This document shows, one piece after another, positions 17,901-25,018 of a stretch of 64,000 nt of DNA. A program made the position numbers and the translations under genes. The notes below the pieces were generated by a model. The model was not told the origin of the DNA, did no database searches, and saw only the letters and a list, made by a program, of their open reading frames with translations. Source of the DNA: an uncultured Bacteroidales bacterium (lineage in GTDB: Bacteria; Bacteroidota; Bacteroidia; Bacteroidales; G3-4614); assembly GCA_949297125.1 (NCBI GenBank), contig CASFRS010000013.1, positions 64,822 through 128,821 on the forward strand, in the 5' to 3' direction. The stretch's first letter is position 1, and each line of letters begins with the position of its first letter.

Positions 17901-18843
17901 GGGCTTCCGGATAATCGGCAAACAGGGCATTCATCTCTTCGGTTGTTTTGAACCACTCCTGCTTGGAATAAAGCATCCGGGTCGGATCGTCCAGATCCTT
18001 GCTCGTACTCAGACATATCAGCCTGTCGTGCGCTTCGGCGTTTTCTTCGTCTACAAAATGGACGTCGTTGGTACATATCAGTTTTATACCGTATTGCACG
18101 GCATACTCTGCAAGTTTGGCATTTACCGCCTGCTGCTGCTCGTATGTTTCATGGTTGGCACGCGGTACGGTGGCCTTGTGCCGCTGCAGTTCGAGATAGA
18201 AATCATCGCCGAATACGCTTTTGTACCACTTTACGGCTTCTTCGGCCTCCTGAAATTGTCCGTTACGGATACGCCGAGGTATTTCGCCGCCGAGACAGGC
18301 GGATGCTACTATCAGCCCTTCACGGTGCTTCAAGAGCTCTTCCCTGTCGGTCCTCGGACGAGAGTAGAAACCTTCCGTCCATGCCTTCGACACGAGTTTT
18401 ACAAGGTTGTGGTATCCTGTAAGGTTTTTTGCCAGTACAACAAGGTGGTACCCGCTTTGGTCGGGTTTCCCGTCCTTGTTGAAGAGCCGCCTGCGCGCCA
18501 CGTACATTTCGCACCCTATCACGGGTTTGAATATTTTGGCCTCCTCTTTTTTCAGTTCCGCTTGCAACTTCTCCAGTTCGGCAGACTTTTCGGCAGAATC
18601 GGGTGCATCTCCGCCCAGGCTCTCTATCTTTTTTTTCAGTTCGGATATGGCGGCTTTCGTCTTTCCGTTCTTCTTGTTTACATAATTGTAAAACTCCTTT
18701 ATGCCGAACATGTTGCCGTGATCGGTAATGGCCATGCCGCGCATACCGTCGTGCATGGCCTTATCCACAAGCGCCGGTATGGAAGCCTGTCCGTCGAGAA
18801 TGGAGTAATGCGTATGTACGTGCAAGTGTACGAATGGTTGCAT
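14959..18843 (-). CDS. dnaE: DNA polymerase III subunit alpha
   Basis: 1294 residues from the ATG at 18843. The open frame extends upstream, but the family begins at MQPFVHLHVHTHYSILDGQ. An N-terminal PHP domain (HLHVHTHYS, DHGNMFGIKEF) has an insertion rich in Lys/Glu near residues 60-90. The polymerase core has SVGPGRGSAAGSMVAY and the catalytic LPDIDIDFDDDGRGEV. The tail holds a helix-hairpin-helix, an OB-fold region (DVVLGGIVTGFREGKTKKGSSYG) and an acidic end. Main replicative polymerase. Divergent from the HAD phosphatase gene; a CAAATTTA (-7-like on the minus strand) lies at 18909-18916. Confidence 0.97.
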   Translation of the reverse strand: MQPFVHLHVHTHYSILDGQASIPALVDKAMHDGMRGMAITDHGNMFGIKEFYNYVNKKNGKTKAAISELKKKIESLGGDAPDSAEKSAELEKLQAELKKEEAKIFKPVIGCEMYVARRRLFNKDGKPDQSGYHLVVLAKNLTGYHNLVKLVSKAWTEGFYSRPRTDREELLKHREGLIVASACLGGEIPRRIRNGQFQEAEEAVKWYKSVFGDDFYLELQRHKATVPRANHETYEQQQAVNAKLAEYAVQYGIKLICTNDVHFVDEENAEAHDRLICLSTSKDLDDPTRMLYSKQEWFKTTEEMNALFADYPEALANTGEILDKVEFYSIDHAPIMPTFEIPEEFGTEEGYRSRYTEQDLFDEFTRDENGKEVLSREDAEKKIARLGGYDKLYRIKLEADYLAKLAFDGAERRYGKLTPELMERMTFELYIMKTMGFPGYFLIVQDFIAAARKMGVSVGPGRGSAAGSMVAYCLGITQIDPIKYDLLFERFLNPDRISLPDIDIDFDDDGRGEVLRWVTEKYGSKKVAHIITYGTMAAKMAIRDVARVEKLPLSEADRLAKLIPAHLPEKNGKEPKINIKNCIEGVPELKAAAESSDRLVRETMLYAEMLEGNVRNTGVHACGTIICRDDITDWVPVSTADDKDTGEKLLVTQYEGSVIEDTGLIKMDFLGLKTLSIIKEAVRNIKLSRGIDLDIDTIPIDDKKTYKLFSEGKTVGTFQFESAGMQQYLRQLKPSTFEDLIAMNALYRPGPMDYIPQFINRKHGIEEIKYDIPVMEKYLKDTYGITVYQEQVMLLSRLLAGFTRGMSDALRKAMGKKLKDKLAELKPKFLDGGVKNGYDPAVLEKIWGDWEKFASYAFNKSHATCYSWVAYQTAYLKAHYPSEYMAAVLSRNISDIGEITKFMDECKSMGIKVLPPDVNESNLRFTVNKEGNIRFGLGAVKGVGESAVRAIVEEREKNGPYTGIFDFVQRVNLNACNKKNVENLAMAGALDAFPEIRREQYVAEAGKGEVFLDILIRYGNRYQADLIQQQASLFGGDMIEVATPRIPEAEEWSDIDRLNRERELIGIYLSAHPLDDYSLLLDYVCTTTLKKYQADMASFLNEDVVLGGIVTGFREGKTKKGSSYGIITLEDFSGVAEVPLFGKDYVTYSSYGKIGLHLLVYGKVETNKYNDKVSLRLSRIALMDTAEEELLKSLTITVDANICSAGLVKSLKNLVSDYKGGNGYLYFELVDPSAGYNVSLVSRKTRLHINKALADKLKGVPGITYKINGKMKMADAAENEEEPVEAVAEEVSDD

Positions 18844-19048
18844 GGCATCGGTTTTTTGCCGGTTATTCAAGCGGATTATTGCCGGTTGCGATTTTACCGG
18901 CGTGTCTGCAAATTTATTAAAGGTTCTATTCTTTTCCGTATGTCTCCGGCAAAAGTTATCAACAAATTGCCGGGAAGAGCATGTTTGCCGGCGGAGGTAT
19001 CGTTTTTTTTCATACATTAGCCGGACTGTTCAGCATCATTTTTACAAC

Positions 19049-19714
19049 ATGTATAAACTTGTAGTTTTCGACCTTGACGGCACTCTGCTCGATACGATAG
19101 GAGACCTGGCGTTCAGTTGCAACTTCGCCTTGGAGAAATGCGGTTTCCCGCGCCACGAGATATCGGAATATTACGGCTTTGTGGGCAACGGGATAATGAA
19201 ACTTATAGAGAGGGCGCTGCCTGAAAAGGTGCGCACGGAACAGGTCCTGTCGGAAATGAGGGAAGTCTTCGTCAGGCACTACTCAGAAAACAACACGGTA
19301 AGGACAAAACCGTATGAAGGCATACCTGCTCTTGTGCAGGACCTTCAAAATGCCGGCGCGTCCATTGCCGTAGCTTCAAACAAATACCAGGAGGCTACGG
19401 AAAAGATTGTACGGCATTTCTTCCCCGATATAAGATTCACGGATATTTTAGGCCAGCGCGAAGGGATTCCAATAAAGCCCGACCCCGGCGTCATTTACGA
19501 AATAATGAGAAACGCAGGAGTTTCGCCGCAGGAGACGATTTACGCCGGAGACTCTACGGTAGATGCTGCCACCGCAGCCCGGATAGAGGGGATAACCGGA
19601 GTTGCAGTCAGTTGGGGGTTCTGTCCGCGCGAAACTCTCGAGAAATACGGGGTAAAAACCATTGCCGAGACACCCGCGGACATATGGGACCTGTTCATTA
19701 AGAATCGCAAATAA
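19049..19714 (+). CDS. HAD-superfamily phosphatase, phosphoglycolate phosphatase-like
   Basis: 221 residues from the ATG at 19049; upstream frame is open but would overlap dnaE. HAD motif I is VVFDLDGTLLDT (nucleophile Asp and second Asp), motif II IAVASNK, motif III Lys in KPDPGVIYEI, motif IV YAGDSTVDAATA. The helical cap between motifs I and II is typical of subfamily I (Gph, PgmB). It most resembles Gph, which removes phosphate from 2-phosphoglycolate formed by DNA repair, but other small phosphate esters are possible. A hairpin and A-tract overlap its stop codon (see the minus-strand RNA candidate). Confidence 0.9.
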   Translation: MYKLVVFDLDGTLLDTIGDLAFSCNFALEKCGFPRHEISEYYGFVGNGIMKLIERALPEKVRTEQVLSEMREVFVRHYSENNTVRTKPYEGIPALVQDLQNAGASIAVASNKYQEATEKIVRHFFPDIRFTDILGQREGIPIKPDPGVIYEIMRNAGVSPQETIYAGDSTVDAATAARIEGITGVAVSWGFCPRETLEKYGVKTIAETPADIWDLFIKNRK

Positions 19715-19824
19715 AAAACAGGCGGATTTTCACAAACACGCCTGCCGAAACCAAAATATATAGAATAGTTTAACCAAAAATATATCCTGCTTGTATTCTC
19801 TGTTTTGCTGTTCCCGTTTTAAAT
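19713..19824 (-). ncRNA. Putative small RNA, copy 1
   Basis: On the minus strand a -7 box TATATTTG (19838-19831) has TTTG (19860-19857) 18 bp upstream. A transcript from about 19824 would end at a hairpin CAGGCG/CGCCTG (19719-19744) followed by T6 (19718-19713). Its 3' half, including a stretch reading TTCTATATATTTTGGTT, is nearly identical to a second element about 322 bp away. No ORF. Rfam identity is unknown to me. The element could instead only be a terminator repeat. Confidence 0.45.
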
Positions 19825-20033
19825 ACACCTCAAATATAACCTGTTTTTTTGAAAAGCAAAAATAAAGCGCTGAAATTATTACATTTCTTTGCCTGCACCT
19901 CCGCTTGCGTTATAAAATTTTAGCTTTTTTGCAGTATAGGCGACTTAGAGCCGGGAAAAATGCCACGCCGCCCCTTGCCTCGGCGAAAACAGATAAATAG
20001 GGCTTTATACATGAAACCGACAAAATGCAATTC

Positions 20034-20156
20034 AAAAAAAGCAGGCAAATTTTCACAAATCTACCTGCCGGAACCAAAATATATAGAATAATTTAACAAA
20101 GAATATTATCGATAAGGAAAACTGTTTTATTCCGATCTTTATTCTGTTCTTTGTTC
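20034..20156 (-). ncRNA. Putative small RNA, copy 2
   Basis: Same layout as copy 1. A minus-strand -7 box TATATTTG (20170-20163) has a weak -33 (TTTA at 20193-20190). The body contains AAAGAACAGAATAAAG, and the conserved 3' block (20069-20098) and a hairpin GCAGG/CCTGC (20041-20068) are followed by T7 (20040-20034). Stem bases next to the loop differ from copy 1 with partial loss of pairing, so compensatory change is not shown. The rest of 19715-20400 has no credible gene. Confidence 0.45.
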
Positions 20157-20407
20157 GTGCCCCAAATATATTGTCAGCAGGGCAACATGTAAAAGCAAAA
20201 AAGGTGAATCGTGTCCATTTATCGACCGAATACCCTCTTTTTTATCCCGAGCCGCACGCCATCCGGAATATTTTATGTTAATTTATTTTGCCGTCATGAC
20301 CTTAAATTCCGGTGGGGCAATTCCGGAAGCCGCACCGCAGGTTGCAAGTTATTCCTCTCTTTCTCTTTATACTTTACGTGAGCGTTGTAAAAACACGTTC
20401 GCCAATG

Positions 20408-20548
20408 CCGAATACAGGATGCGGCTCGGCATAGCCAAATAAATTTGTCTCTGCTCTCGCCTTTCACTAATTTGGCTTCGCCGAATACAGGATGCGGCTC
20501 GGCATAGCCAAATAAATTTGTCTCTGCTCTCGCCTTTCACTATATTTG
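20408..20548 (+). repeat. Tandem 73-bp promoter-bearing repeat, array 2
   Basis: GGCTCGGCAT recurs at 20423 and 20496 (73 bp apart); a partial copy starts near 20408 with CCGAATACAGGATGC. The distal unit has TAATTTGG, and the gene-proximal unit ends TATATTTG. Variants CATAGCC, TTTGTC and GGCTTCGCC are shared by the copies here and differ from array 1, so units within an array are homogenised. It faces the Sel1-repeat gene at 20646. An 87-codon minus-strand ORF across it is a by-product of the repeat. Confidence 0.9.
20517..20548 (+). promoter_or_regulatory. Promoter in the last unit of array 2
   Basis: TTTG at 20517-20520, 20 bp spacer, TATATTTG at 20541-20548. It would give a leader of about 90 nt before the Sel1 gene. 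Confidence 0.8.
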
Positions 20549-20645
20549 CAGTAATCGGACACTCGGCAGGCAAACATGTAAACAATGCGCCATATTTTGC
20601 AGAAAGGTCCGGATTAATCTTTTTAACCATATAAATTCTTATATC

Positions 20646-21512
20646 ATGAACAAACTTTATGTCATAGCCGGATTAGTTGTATTTTGCTTGTTTTCTACAG
20701 TTGTTTCGGCTCAAGAAGATGCTGATTTATACAGTTCGGCTAAAGAAGCTTATGCCGAAGCCGACTATGCAAAGGCTATCGGACTGGCAAAAGAGAGTGC
20801 GGCTTCAGGTTCCGACATGGCAATGGTGCTGTTGGGGGACATATACCTGGCAGGGAACGGTATTCCGCAACCCGACCCGGAGGAGGCCTTGAAATGGTAT
20901 ATGGCTGCCGACGCGCAGGACAACCATATAGCCCAGTACAAAATAGGCAGCATGTATTATGAGGGGCACGGCGTAAGCCAAAGTTTCAAGGATGCGGCCG
21001 AATGGTTTGAGAAGTCGGCGACGGGAGGATATGCCGAGGCTCAATCGGAACTGGGGCTGATGCACTTCCGCGGCAGGGGAATACCCCGCAATTACGAACT
21101 GGCGTTCAAATGGTTCTCTTTGGCCGCCGAACAAAATGACGCCCGGGCCATGTGCTATCTCGGAGGGATGTACAACAACAATAACATGGGGGTAAGGACC
21201 AATACCCTTAAAGCTGCGGAATACTGGAGAAAATCCGCCGAACTGGGTTACCCAGAAGCCGAGTTTTATCTGGGGCAGATGTATATGATAGGGAGAGGAG
21301 GCATTGCAAGGAATATAGACAGCGCAATGATATGGATAAACAAAGCCGCCGTTGACGGCAACGCCGGCGCGCAGTATTACCTGGGCGAGGTCTCGCTGAA
21401 GAAAAACGACATGGAGGCTGCAAAATCGTGGTTCGGGAAGGCTGCCGGTCAGGGACACGCCAAGGCCCAGCAGCAGCTGGACAAGATAAACGGCCCTGCC
21501 ACGGCAGAATAG
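20646..21512 (+). CDS. Exported Sel1-repeat (SLR/TPR-like) protein
   Basis: 288 residues. Signal peptide about 1-22 (VVFCLFSTVVSAQ). The rest is made of about six Sel1-like repeats of 36-40 residues, e.g. QYKIGSMYYEGHGVSQSF, AQSELGLMHFRGRGIPRNY, AEFYLGQMYMIGRGGIARN. These alpha-alpha solenoids mediate protein-protein contact; partners are unknown. It would act in the periplasm. Single gene, driven by repeat array 2 and closed by a strong terminator. Confidence 0.92.
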   Translation: MNKLYVIAGLVVFCLFSTVVSAQEDADLYSSAKEAYAEADYAKAIGLAKESAASGSDMAMVLLGDIYLAGNGIPQPDPEEALKWYMAADAQDNHIAQYKIGSMYYEGHGVSQSFKDAAEWFEKSATGGYAEAQSELGLMHFRGRGIPRNYELAFKWFSLAAEQNDARAMCYLGGMYNNNNMGVRTNTLKAAEYWRKSAELGYPEAEFYLGQMYMIGRGGIARNIDSAMIWINKAAVDGNAGAQYYLGEVSLKKNDMEAAKSWFGKAAGQGHAKAQQQLDKINGPATAE

Positions 21513-21550
21513 AGGGATAACGGTTTCTTCCGTTCCGGTATGTAAAAAGC

Positions 21551-21589
21551 AGGACCCCCGAAGTTTGTATCAGCTTCGGGGGTCCTTTT
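21551..21589 (+). terminator. Terminator of the Sel1 gene
   Basis: AGGACCCCCGAAG (21551-21563) pairs with CTTCGGGGGTCCT (21574-21586), then TTTT. The 13-bp GC-rich stem is about 40 nt after the stop; on the other strand a T5 run follows, so it may also serve the minus-strand lipoprotein gene. Confidence 0.88.
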
Positions 21590-21740
21590 ATCGAAAGTGT
21601 TCATTTCCCCTGTTTTTTTAATCGCATCTCCTTTTCATCCCTGGAGTTAAAAAGCGGTGCGGGCCGGCAATCCGTATACTGACCCGCACCGTTTTGCTCA
21701 AAGTTCCCGTACCGTCCTGGACTCCTGCCCCTCCTGCCGT

Positions 21741-22220
21741 TTATTGCCCGGAATTGGCGTCCGTATTGTCATCTTCGGGCGAATGGACGAAAAAGTCGTT
21801 ATATTCGTCAATATCGTCGAACGTCCAACTGCCATCTTGAGGCTGGTATGCCGTACCGTTTACAATTCCGGCCTTATAACTCAGTTTTACAGGGAATGCC
21901 TGCGGGACAACCTCGTCTTTCTTTACAAGACTTATAAACATGAACGGGGAGAATCCGGCATCGGCGCTGAACGAGACTTCCCATTGCGCCGAACCCAGAT
22001 AATGTTCTGTCTGCGAAACGCCAAGCCTGTCGCCATATACTATCAGGGCCGTTACGTACTGGGCGGATGCATCGTCGAGCTTAAACACATAAGTTACGGT
22101 CTTGGTGTCGGAATAGAGACCGTCGCCATCCTTGCTGCCACACGATGCGACAATGAATGCGGCAAACAATACTGCAAGATAATTGAGTATTGCTTTTTTG
22201 TCTTTTGATACAAACTTCAT
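21741..22220 (-). CDS. Hypothetical lipoprotein
   Basis: 159 residues. Basic N-terminus, hydrophobic stretch and lipobox IVASCGS (Cys27) mark a lipoprotein. The mature domain (TKTVTYVFKLDDASAQYVTALIVYGD, WEVSFSADAGFSPFMFISLV) is beta-rich and ends in an acidic tail (EDDNTDANSGQ). I do not recognise the family. It lies 104 bp downstream of the minus-strand OMP gene and may share its transcript from the array 3 promoter. The DDD/E/N-rich tail may be a flexible or calcium-binding end, but that is only a guess. Confidence 0.8.
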   Translation of the reverse strand: MKFVSKDKKAILNYLAVLFAAFIVASCGSKDGDGLYSDTKTVTYVFKLDDASAQYVTALIVYGDRLGVSQTEHYLGSAQWEVSFSADAGFSPFMFISLVKKDEVVPQAFPVKLSYKAGIVNGTAYQPQDGSWTFDDIDEYNDFFVHSPEDDNTDANSGQ

Positions 22221-22324
22221 AATCTAAAAAATTTAACCCTTTTCTGCCGGCACTCGCGAAGATTCTTACGGGTGCGTAATCCCGCTATATCCTCCCCATG
22301 CCGCAGTCTGTCATTTTCCGAATC

Positions 22325-22957
22325 CTAAAACAGATATGCTGCCGATATCTGCCATCTCTTGTCCTTTGCCGAAAGGACTTCGCCGAGACCTTCTGCCGAG
22401 AATGTGTAGGAATCCTGCAACGGTATTATATAGTTGAATCCCAACTGCAGGTGGCCAACCAGCACTACCCCCGCGCCAAGGCTTATACCGACGGTGAACT
22501 CTTTTGTATCGGCCGTTACGGGAGTATTGTTTACGGCGGTAAGATGCCCGGCTATATCGTTCATCTTTCCGAAATTGAACATGAAATCGGGACCGGCTGT
22601 AGCATATACGCCTATTATATTCTTAAACCCTATGCTCCATTTTAGGTTTACCGGTATCTCTATCATGCGCTGGATATCGGAAATTGTGGCAATTTCATCG
22701 CTGTAAATTACCTTGTTCTGCGAATACATGACAGCGCCGTCAACCTCAAAGCCGAGCGGCAGGTTCACTCCTATCATCGGGCCTATAAAGAACCCGGCCC
22801 TGTTATCAGACGAAAACATCTTTTCTACATCCCCGTTCAGAGAGAGCGATGAAAGCGTTACTCCCCCTTTAAGCCCGAACGACAATGTCTTTGCTTCCGT
22901 ACCGGATACGATAAACAACATTGCCGCCACAACCAGATACTTAAATTGCTTAATCAT
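22325..22957 (-). CDS. Outer-membrane beta-barrel protein (PorT/OmpW-like)
   Basis: 210 residues from the ATG at 22957; an upstream ATG at 22984 lies inside the promoter and is rejected. Signal peptide MIKQFKYLVVAAMLFIVSGTEA. The mature chain starts KTLSFGLKGGVTLSSLSL, then amphipathic strands (IPVNLKWSIGFKN, AGPDFMFNFGKM) and ends in ISAAYLF with terminal Phe. This fits the Bacteroidota PorT-family 8-stranded barrels. Specific role unknown. Driven by repeat array 3. Confidence 0.88.
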   Translation of the reverse strand: MIKQFKYLVVAAMLFIVSGTEAKTLSFGLKGGVTLSSLSLNGDVEKMFSSDNRAGFFIGPMIGVNLPLGFEVDGAVMYSQNKVIYSDEIATISDIQRMIEIPVNLKWSIGFKNIIGVYATAGPDFMFNFGKMNDIAGHLTAVNNTPVTADTKEFTVGISLGAGVVLVGHLQLGFNYIIPLQDSYTFSAEGLGEVLSAKDKRWQISAAYLF

Positions 22958-22981
22958 AATATAGATATTGTTTGTTTGGCA

Positions 22982-23013
22982 CAAATATAGTGAAAGGCGA
23001 GAGCAGAGACAAA
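22982..23013 (-). promoter_or_regulatory. Promoter in the first (gene-proximal) unit of array 3
   Basis: On the minus strand: TTTG at 23013-23010, 20 bp spacer, TATATTTG at 22989-22982. It precedes the OMP start at 22957 by about 25 bp, giving a very short leader. Confidence 0.8.
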
Positions 23014-23290
23014 TTTATTTGGCTATGCCGAGCCGCATCCTGTATTCGGCGAAGCCAAATTAGTGAAAGGCGAGAGCAGAGACAAATTTATTTGACTATG
23101 CCGAGCCGCATCCTGTATTCGGCGAAGCCAAATTAACGAAAGGCGAGAGCAGAGGCAAATTTATTTGACTATGCCGAGCCGCATCCTGTATTCGGCGAAG
23201 CCAAATTGGTGAAAGGCGAGAGCAGAGACAAATTTATTTGACTATGCCGAGCCGTATCCTGTATTCGGCGGAGCCAAATTAGTGAAAGGG
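22990..23290 (-). repeat. Tandem 73-bp promoter-bearing repeat, array 3
   Basis: GTGAAAGG (or variant) recurs at 22990, 23063, 23136, 23209 and 23282, exactly 73 bp apart: four full units and a fragment. Only the copy next to the OMP gene has the intact -7 box; the others have CCAAATTA (TAATTTGG on the minus strand). Copies carry a mix of the variants seen in arrays 1 and 2 (CATAGCC and CATAGTC; TTTGTC and TTTGCC). The distal end breaks off in a 13-G run. Confidence 0.92.
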
Positions 23291-23300
23291 GGGGGGGGGG
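23288..23300. repeat. Homopolymer G13 at the distal end of array 3
   Basis: Thirteen consecutive G replace the expected GGCGAGAGCAG of the fifth repeat unit; unrelated sequence follows. It may be a slippage-prone tract, an element junction, or a sequencing/assembly artefact. Confidence 0.8.
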
Positions 23301-23445
23301 TGAATAACATGCAATCTGCGATGCGGTTATTGCATTAAGAACGGAAAAAGGAGAGAACAAGACGAAGCCTTTTCGGGGTTTCCCTGTGTACCTGCTCCGC
23401 AACGGCTCTATTTTTATATTCTTCATAAAAATAATCGCCATATTG

Positions 23446-23475
23446 TTGCGCATTGAAAAAAATAGACTATCTTTG
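23446..23475 (+). promoter_or_regulatory. Promoter of tRNA-Met
   Basis: TTG at 23446-23448, 19 bp spacer, TATCTTTG at 23468-23475, 20 bp before the tRNA. Confidence 0.65.
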
Positions 23476-23494
23476 CAAGCGCAAATGAAAAGGA

Positions 23495-23568
23495 GGCGGG
23501 ATAGCTCAGTTGGTTAGAGCGTCGGATTCATAACCCGGAGGTCTCGAGTTCAATTCTCGATCCCGCTA
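23495..23568 (+). tRNA. tRNA-Met (CAT anticodon)
   Basis: Cloverleaf: acceptor GGCGGGA (23495-23501) with TCCCGCT (23561-23567); D stem GCTC/GAGC; anticodon loop TTCATAA giving CAT; T stem TCGAG/CTCGA around TTCAATT; discriminator A23568. CCA is not encoded. The first pair is G-U rather than the unpaired C1-A72 of initiators, so it is elongator Met, or less likely lysidine-modified tRNA-Ile. There is one A-C mismatch at the loop-proximal pair of the anticodon stem. Confidence 0.9.
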
Positions 23569-23581
23569 CTTGAAAGAGCAG

Positions 23582-23612
23582 CGCGCAACTTCAAACGGTT
23601 GCGCGTTTTTTT
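23582..23612 (+). terminator. Terminator of tRNA-Met
   Basis: CGCGCAAC (23582-23589) / GTTGCGCG (23598-23605) followed by T7 (23606-23612). Confidence 0.88.
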
Positions 23613-23696
23613 ATGTACGGACATTAACGAAAAATTGCCGGGACAGCCCCCTAATCGGCCAGCCCCGGCAACATATCGGTCTGTCAGGCTCGTCTG

Positions 23697-24332
23697 TCAG
23701 AAGGAAAGTCCCGCCCTGAAACCTGCGTTATTGAGACCTTCTATCCTGTAGGTCAGGACATCGGCCCTGTTGGTAGAATAATTGTAGTAAAGGGCAAGAT
23801 GCAGTCCAACCATATTATTGGAGGTAAAGTATATGGTTGTCCCTACTTCGGGACAGATATAGAACCCCCACCCGTCGTCGCTGCTCTGGAAAGCATTGTA
23901 ATACGAATAGAATTTGGTATAGGCCGGCCCGAGTTTCAGCGATATGTACGGCGTAGCTATTGCATCGGGCACAAAACGGTACCGCGCCGACACTCCGAAC
24001 GGCAACTGGAACATGGAGTGTTGCTGGTCGGTCGTTACGGATGCGTTATCGCTTAACTGAAGCGTCTGCGTCCCTACGTATTTATTGTTGGTACTGTATG
24101 CAAAAAACGCCCCTACCGCTATGTTGTCGGTGATATAATACCCGCCGTCCATTGCCATTCCCCAGCCTGCGGCCTTATCGGCAAACCCCGTATTGAGCGG
24201 GATATTGAACTGCCAGTCTATATCGAAATATCCGTGGTCTGTCAACTGCGCGCGCCCGGGCAATGGCACGGCAACTATCGCCGTTATTACTATTGCGGCA
24301 ATTTTTCCATATATACTGTTTTTTGTTTTCAT
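23697..24332 (-). CDS. Outer-membrane beta-barrel protein
   Basis: 211 residues. Signal peptide about 1-28 (AIVITAIVAVPLPGRAQ). The mature part has strands typical of small OMPs: YYITDNIAVGAFFAYSTNNKY, FGVSARYRFVPD, SLKLGPAYTKFYSYY, VGLHLALYYNYSTN, and a C-terminal FRAGLSF. It fits a generic OmpW/OprF-like porin family domain; ligand unknown. Starts 32 bp after the DUF4136 lipoprotein gene on the same strand, so the two probably form an operon. Confidence 0.85.
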   Translation of the reverse strand: MKTKNSIYGKIAAIVITAIVAVPLPGRAQLTDHGYFDIDWQFNIPLNTGFADKAAGWGMAMDGGYYITDNIAVGAFFAYSTNNKYVGTQTLQLSDNASVTTDQQHSMFQLPFGVSARYRFVPDAIATPYISLKLGPAYTKFYSYYNAFQSSDDGWGFYICPEVGTTIYFTSNNMVGLHLALYYNYSTNRADVLTYRIEGLNNAGFRAGLSF

Positions 24333-24364
24333 ATTCTATTGTTTTTATTGCGTCTGTCTTCCTT

Positions 24365-25018
24365 TTATCGTTTTACATACGGCGACTGGTTGAACGCCTG
24401 GTTTATGCCGTCTACCGTACGCGACACATCGGTATGGGTAGAACCCGACATTGAACCTATTACACAGAAACTCCACATGGGGTAGAGCTTCGACTCGGCC
24501 TTGTCGATATATATCATCTCGCCGAGCAGCGATCCTACCTGGTAACTGTACGTCATAGTGTAGGGCGGATACATGTAACCCCATGCCGGGCCCCAGTTGT
24601 AGCCCCACCACCAGTCGTACCAGTAATAAGGGGTATTATAGTATGTTACATAGTATGTATCTTCCACATAGCTCAACTGTATCCCTATATCGGCCGTGGT
24701 CCTGAGGTCGGGGTCATCTATGCGGATATACCCGCGGTTCTCGAGATTCACGGCCGTTGCAGTTATTATCTTTTCGGCATTGGGATCACCGTCGGGCTGC
24801 GAGAACTCCGTCCCGACCCAATTTGTTACTTTGCTTCCCAGTATCTTTATCGTATCGGGAAGATAAAACGTGGAATACGATGAAAAATCGGCATTCCTGT
24901 CATATTCGGTATACACCATGAAATTGCCCGACAACTTGTCCAAATCGGGTTCTTTCTGGCATGATGCCGCCGCGACAAGCAAGACAGCCAGCGACAAAAT
25001 AAGTTTTCCTTTGTTCAT
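24365..25018 (-). CDS. DUF4136 domain-containing lipoprotein
   Basis: 217 residues from the ATG at 25018; an earlier ATG at 25093 gives an unlikely N-terminus. Lipobox AAASCQK (Cys20). The mature region (DFSSYSTFYLPDTI, AEKIITATAVNLENRGYIRI, TADIGIQLSYVEDTYYVTYYN) follows the DUF4136 pattern: F-x-x-Y-x-T-[FY] near the start and a Tyr/Trp-rich centre (YYWYDWWWGYNWG). Function unknown; predicted outer-membrane anchored. First gene of the two-gene minus-strand unit with the 211-residue OMP. Confidence 0.88.
   Translation of the reverse strand: MNKGKLILSLAVLLVAAASCQKEPDLDKLSGNFMVYTEYDRNADFSSYSTFYLPDTIKILGSKVTNWVGTEFSQPDGDPNAEKIITATAVNLENRGYIRIDDPDLRTTADIGIQLSYVEDTYYVTYYNTPYYWYDWWWGYNWGPAWGYMYPPYTMTYSYQVGSLLGEMIYIDKAESKLYPMWSFCVIGSMSGSTHTDVSRTVDGINQAFNQSPYVKR

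Noticed and set aside
15628-19020. 1130-codon plus-strand ORF
   Set aside because: It is exactly antisense to dnaE, has no family features and arises from codon bias in the real gene.
19719-20098. Insertion-sequence ends
   Set aside because: The two similar blocks are in direct orientation, there is no transposase or target duplication, and they end like terminators.
20367-20630. 87-codon minus-strand ORF
   Set aside because: Runs through the 73-bp repeat and its promoter; the repeated text (SRDKFIWLCRAASC, RRQIYLAMPSRILYS) only reflects the DNA repeat.
22990-23290. CRISPR array
   Set aside because: Repeats are contiguous 73-bp units with no variable spacers, no Cas genes and an embedded promoter.
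23495-23568. Initiator tRNA-fMet
   Set aside because: The first acceptor pair is G-U and not the unpaired C1-A72 of initiators.
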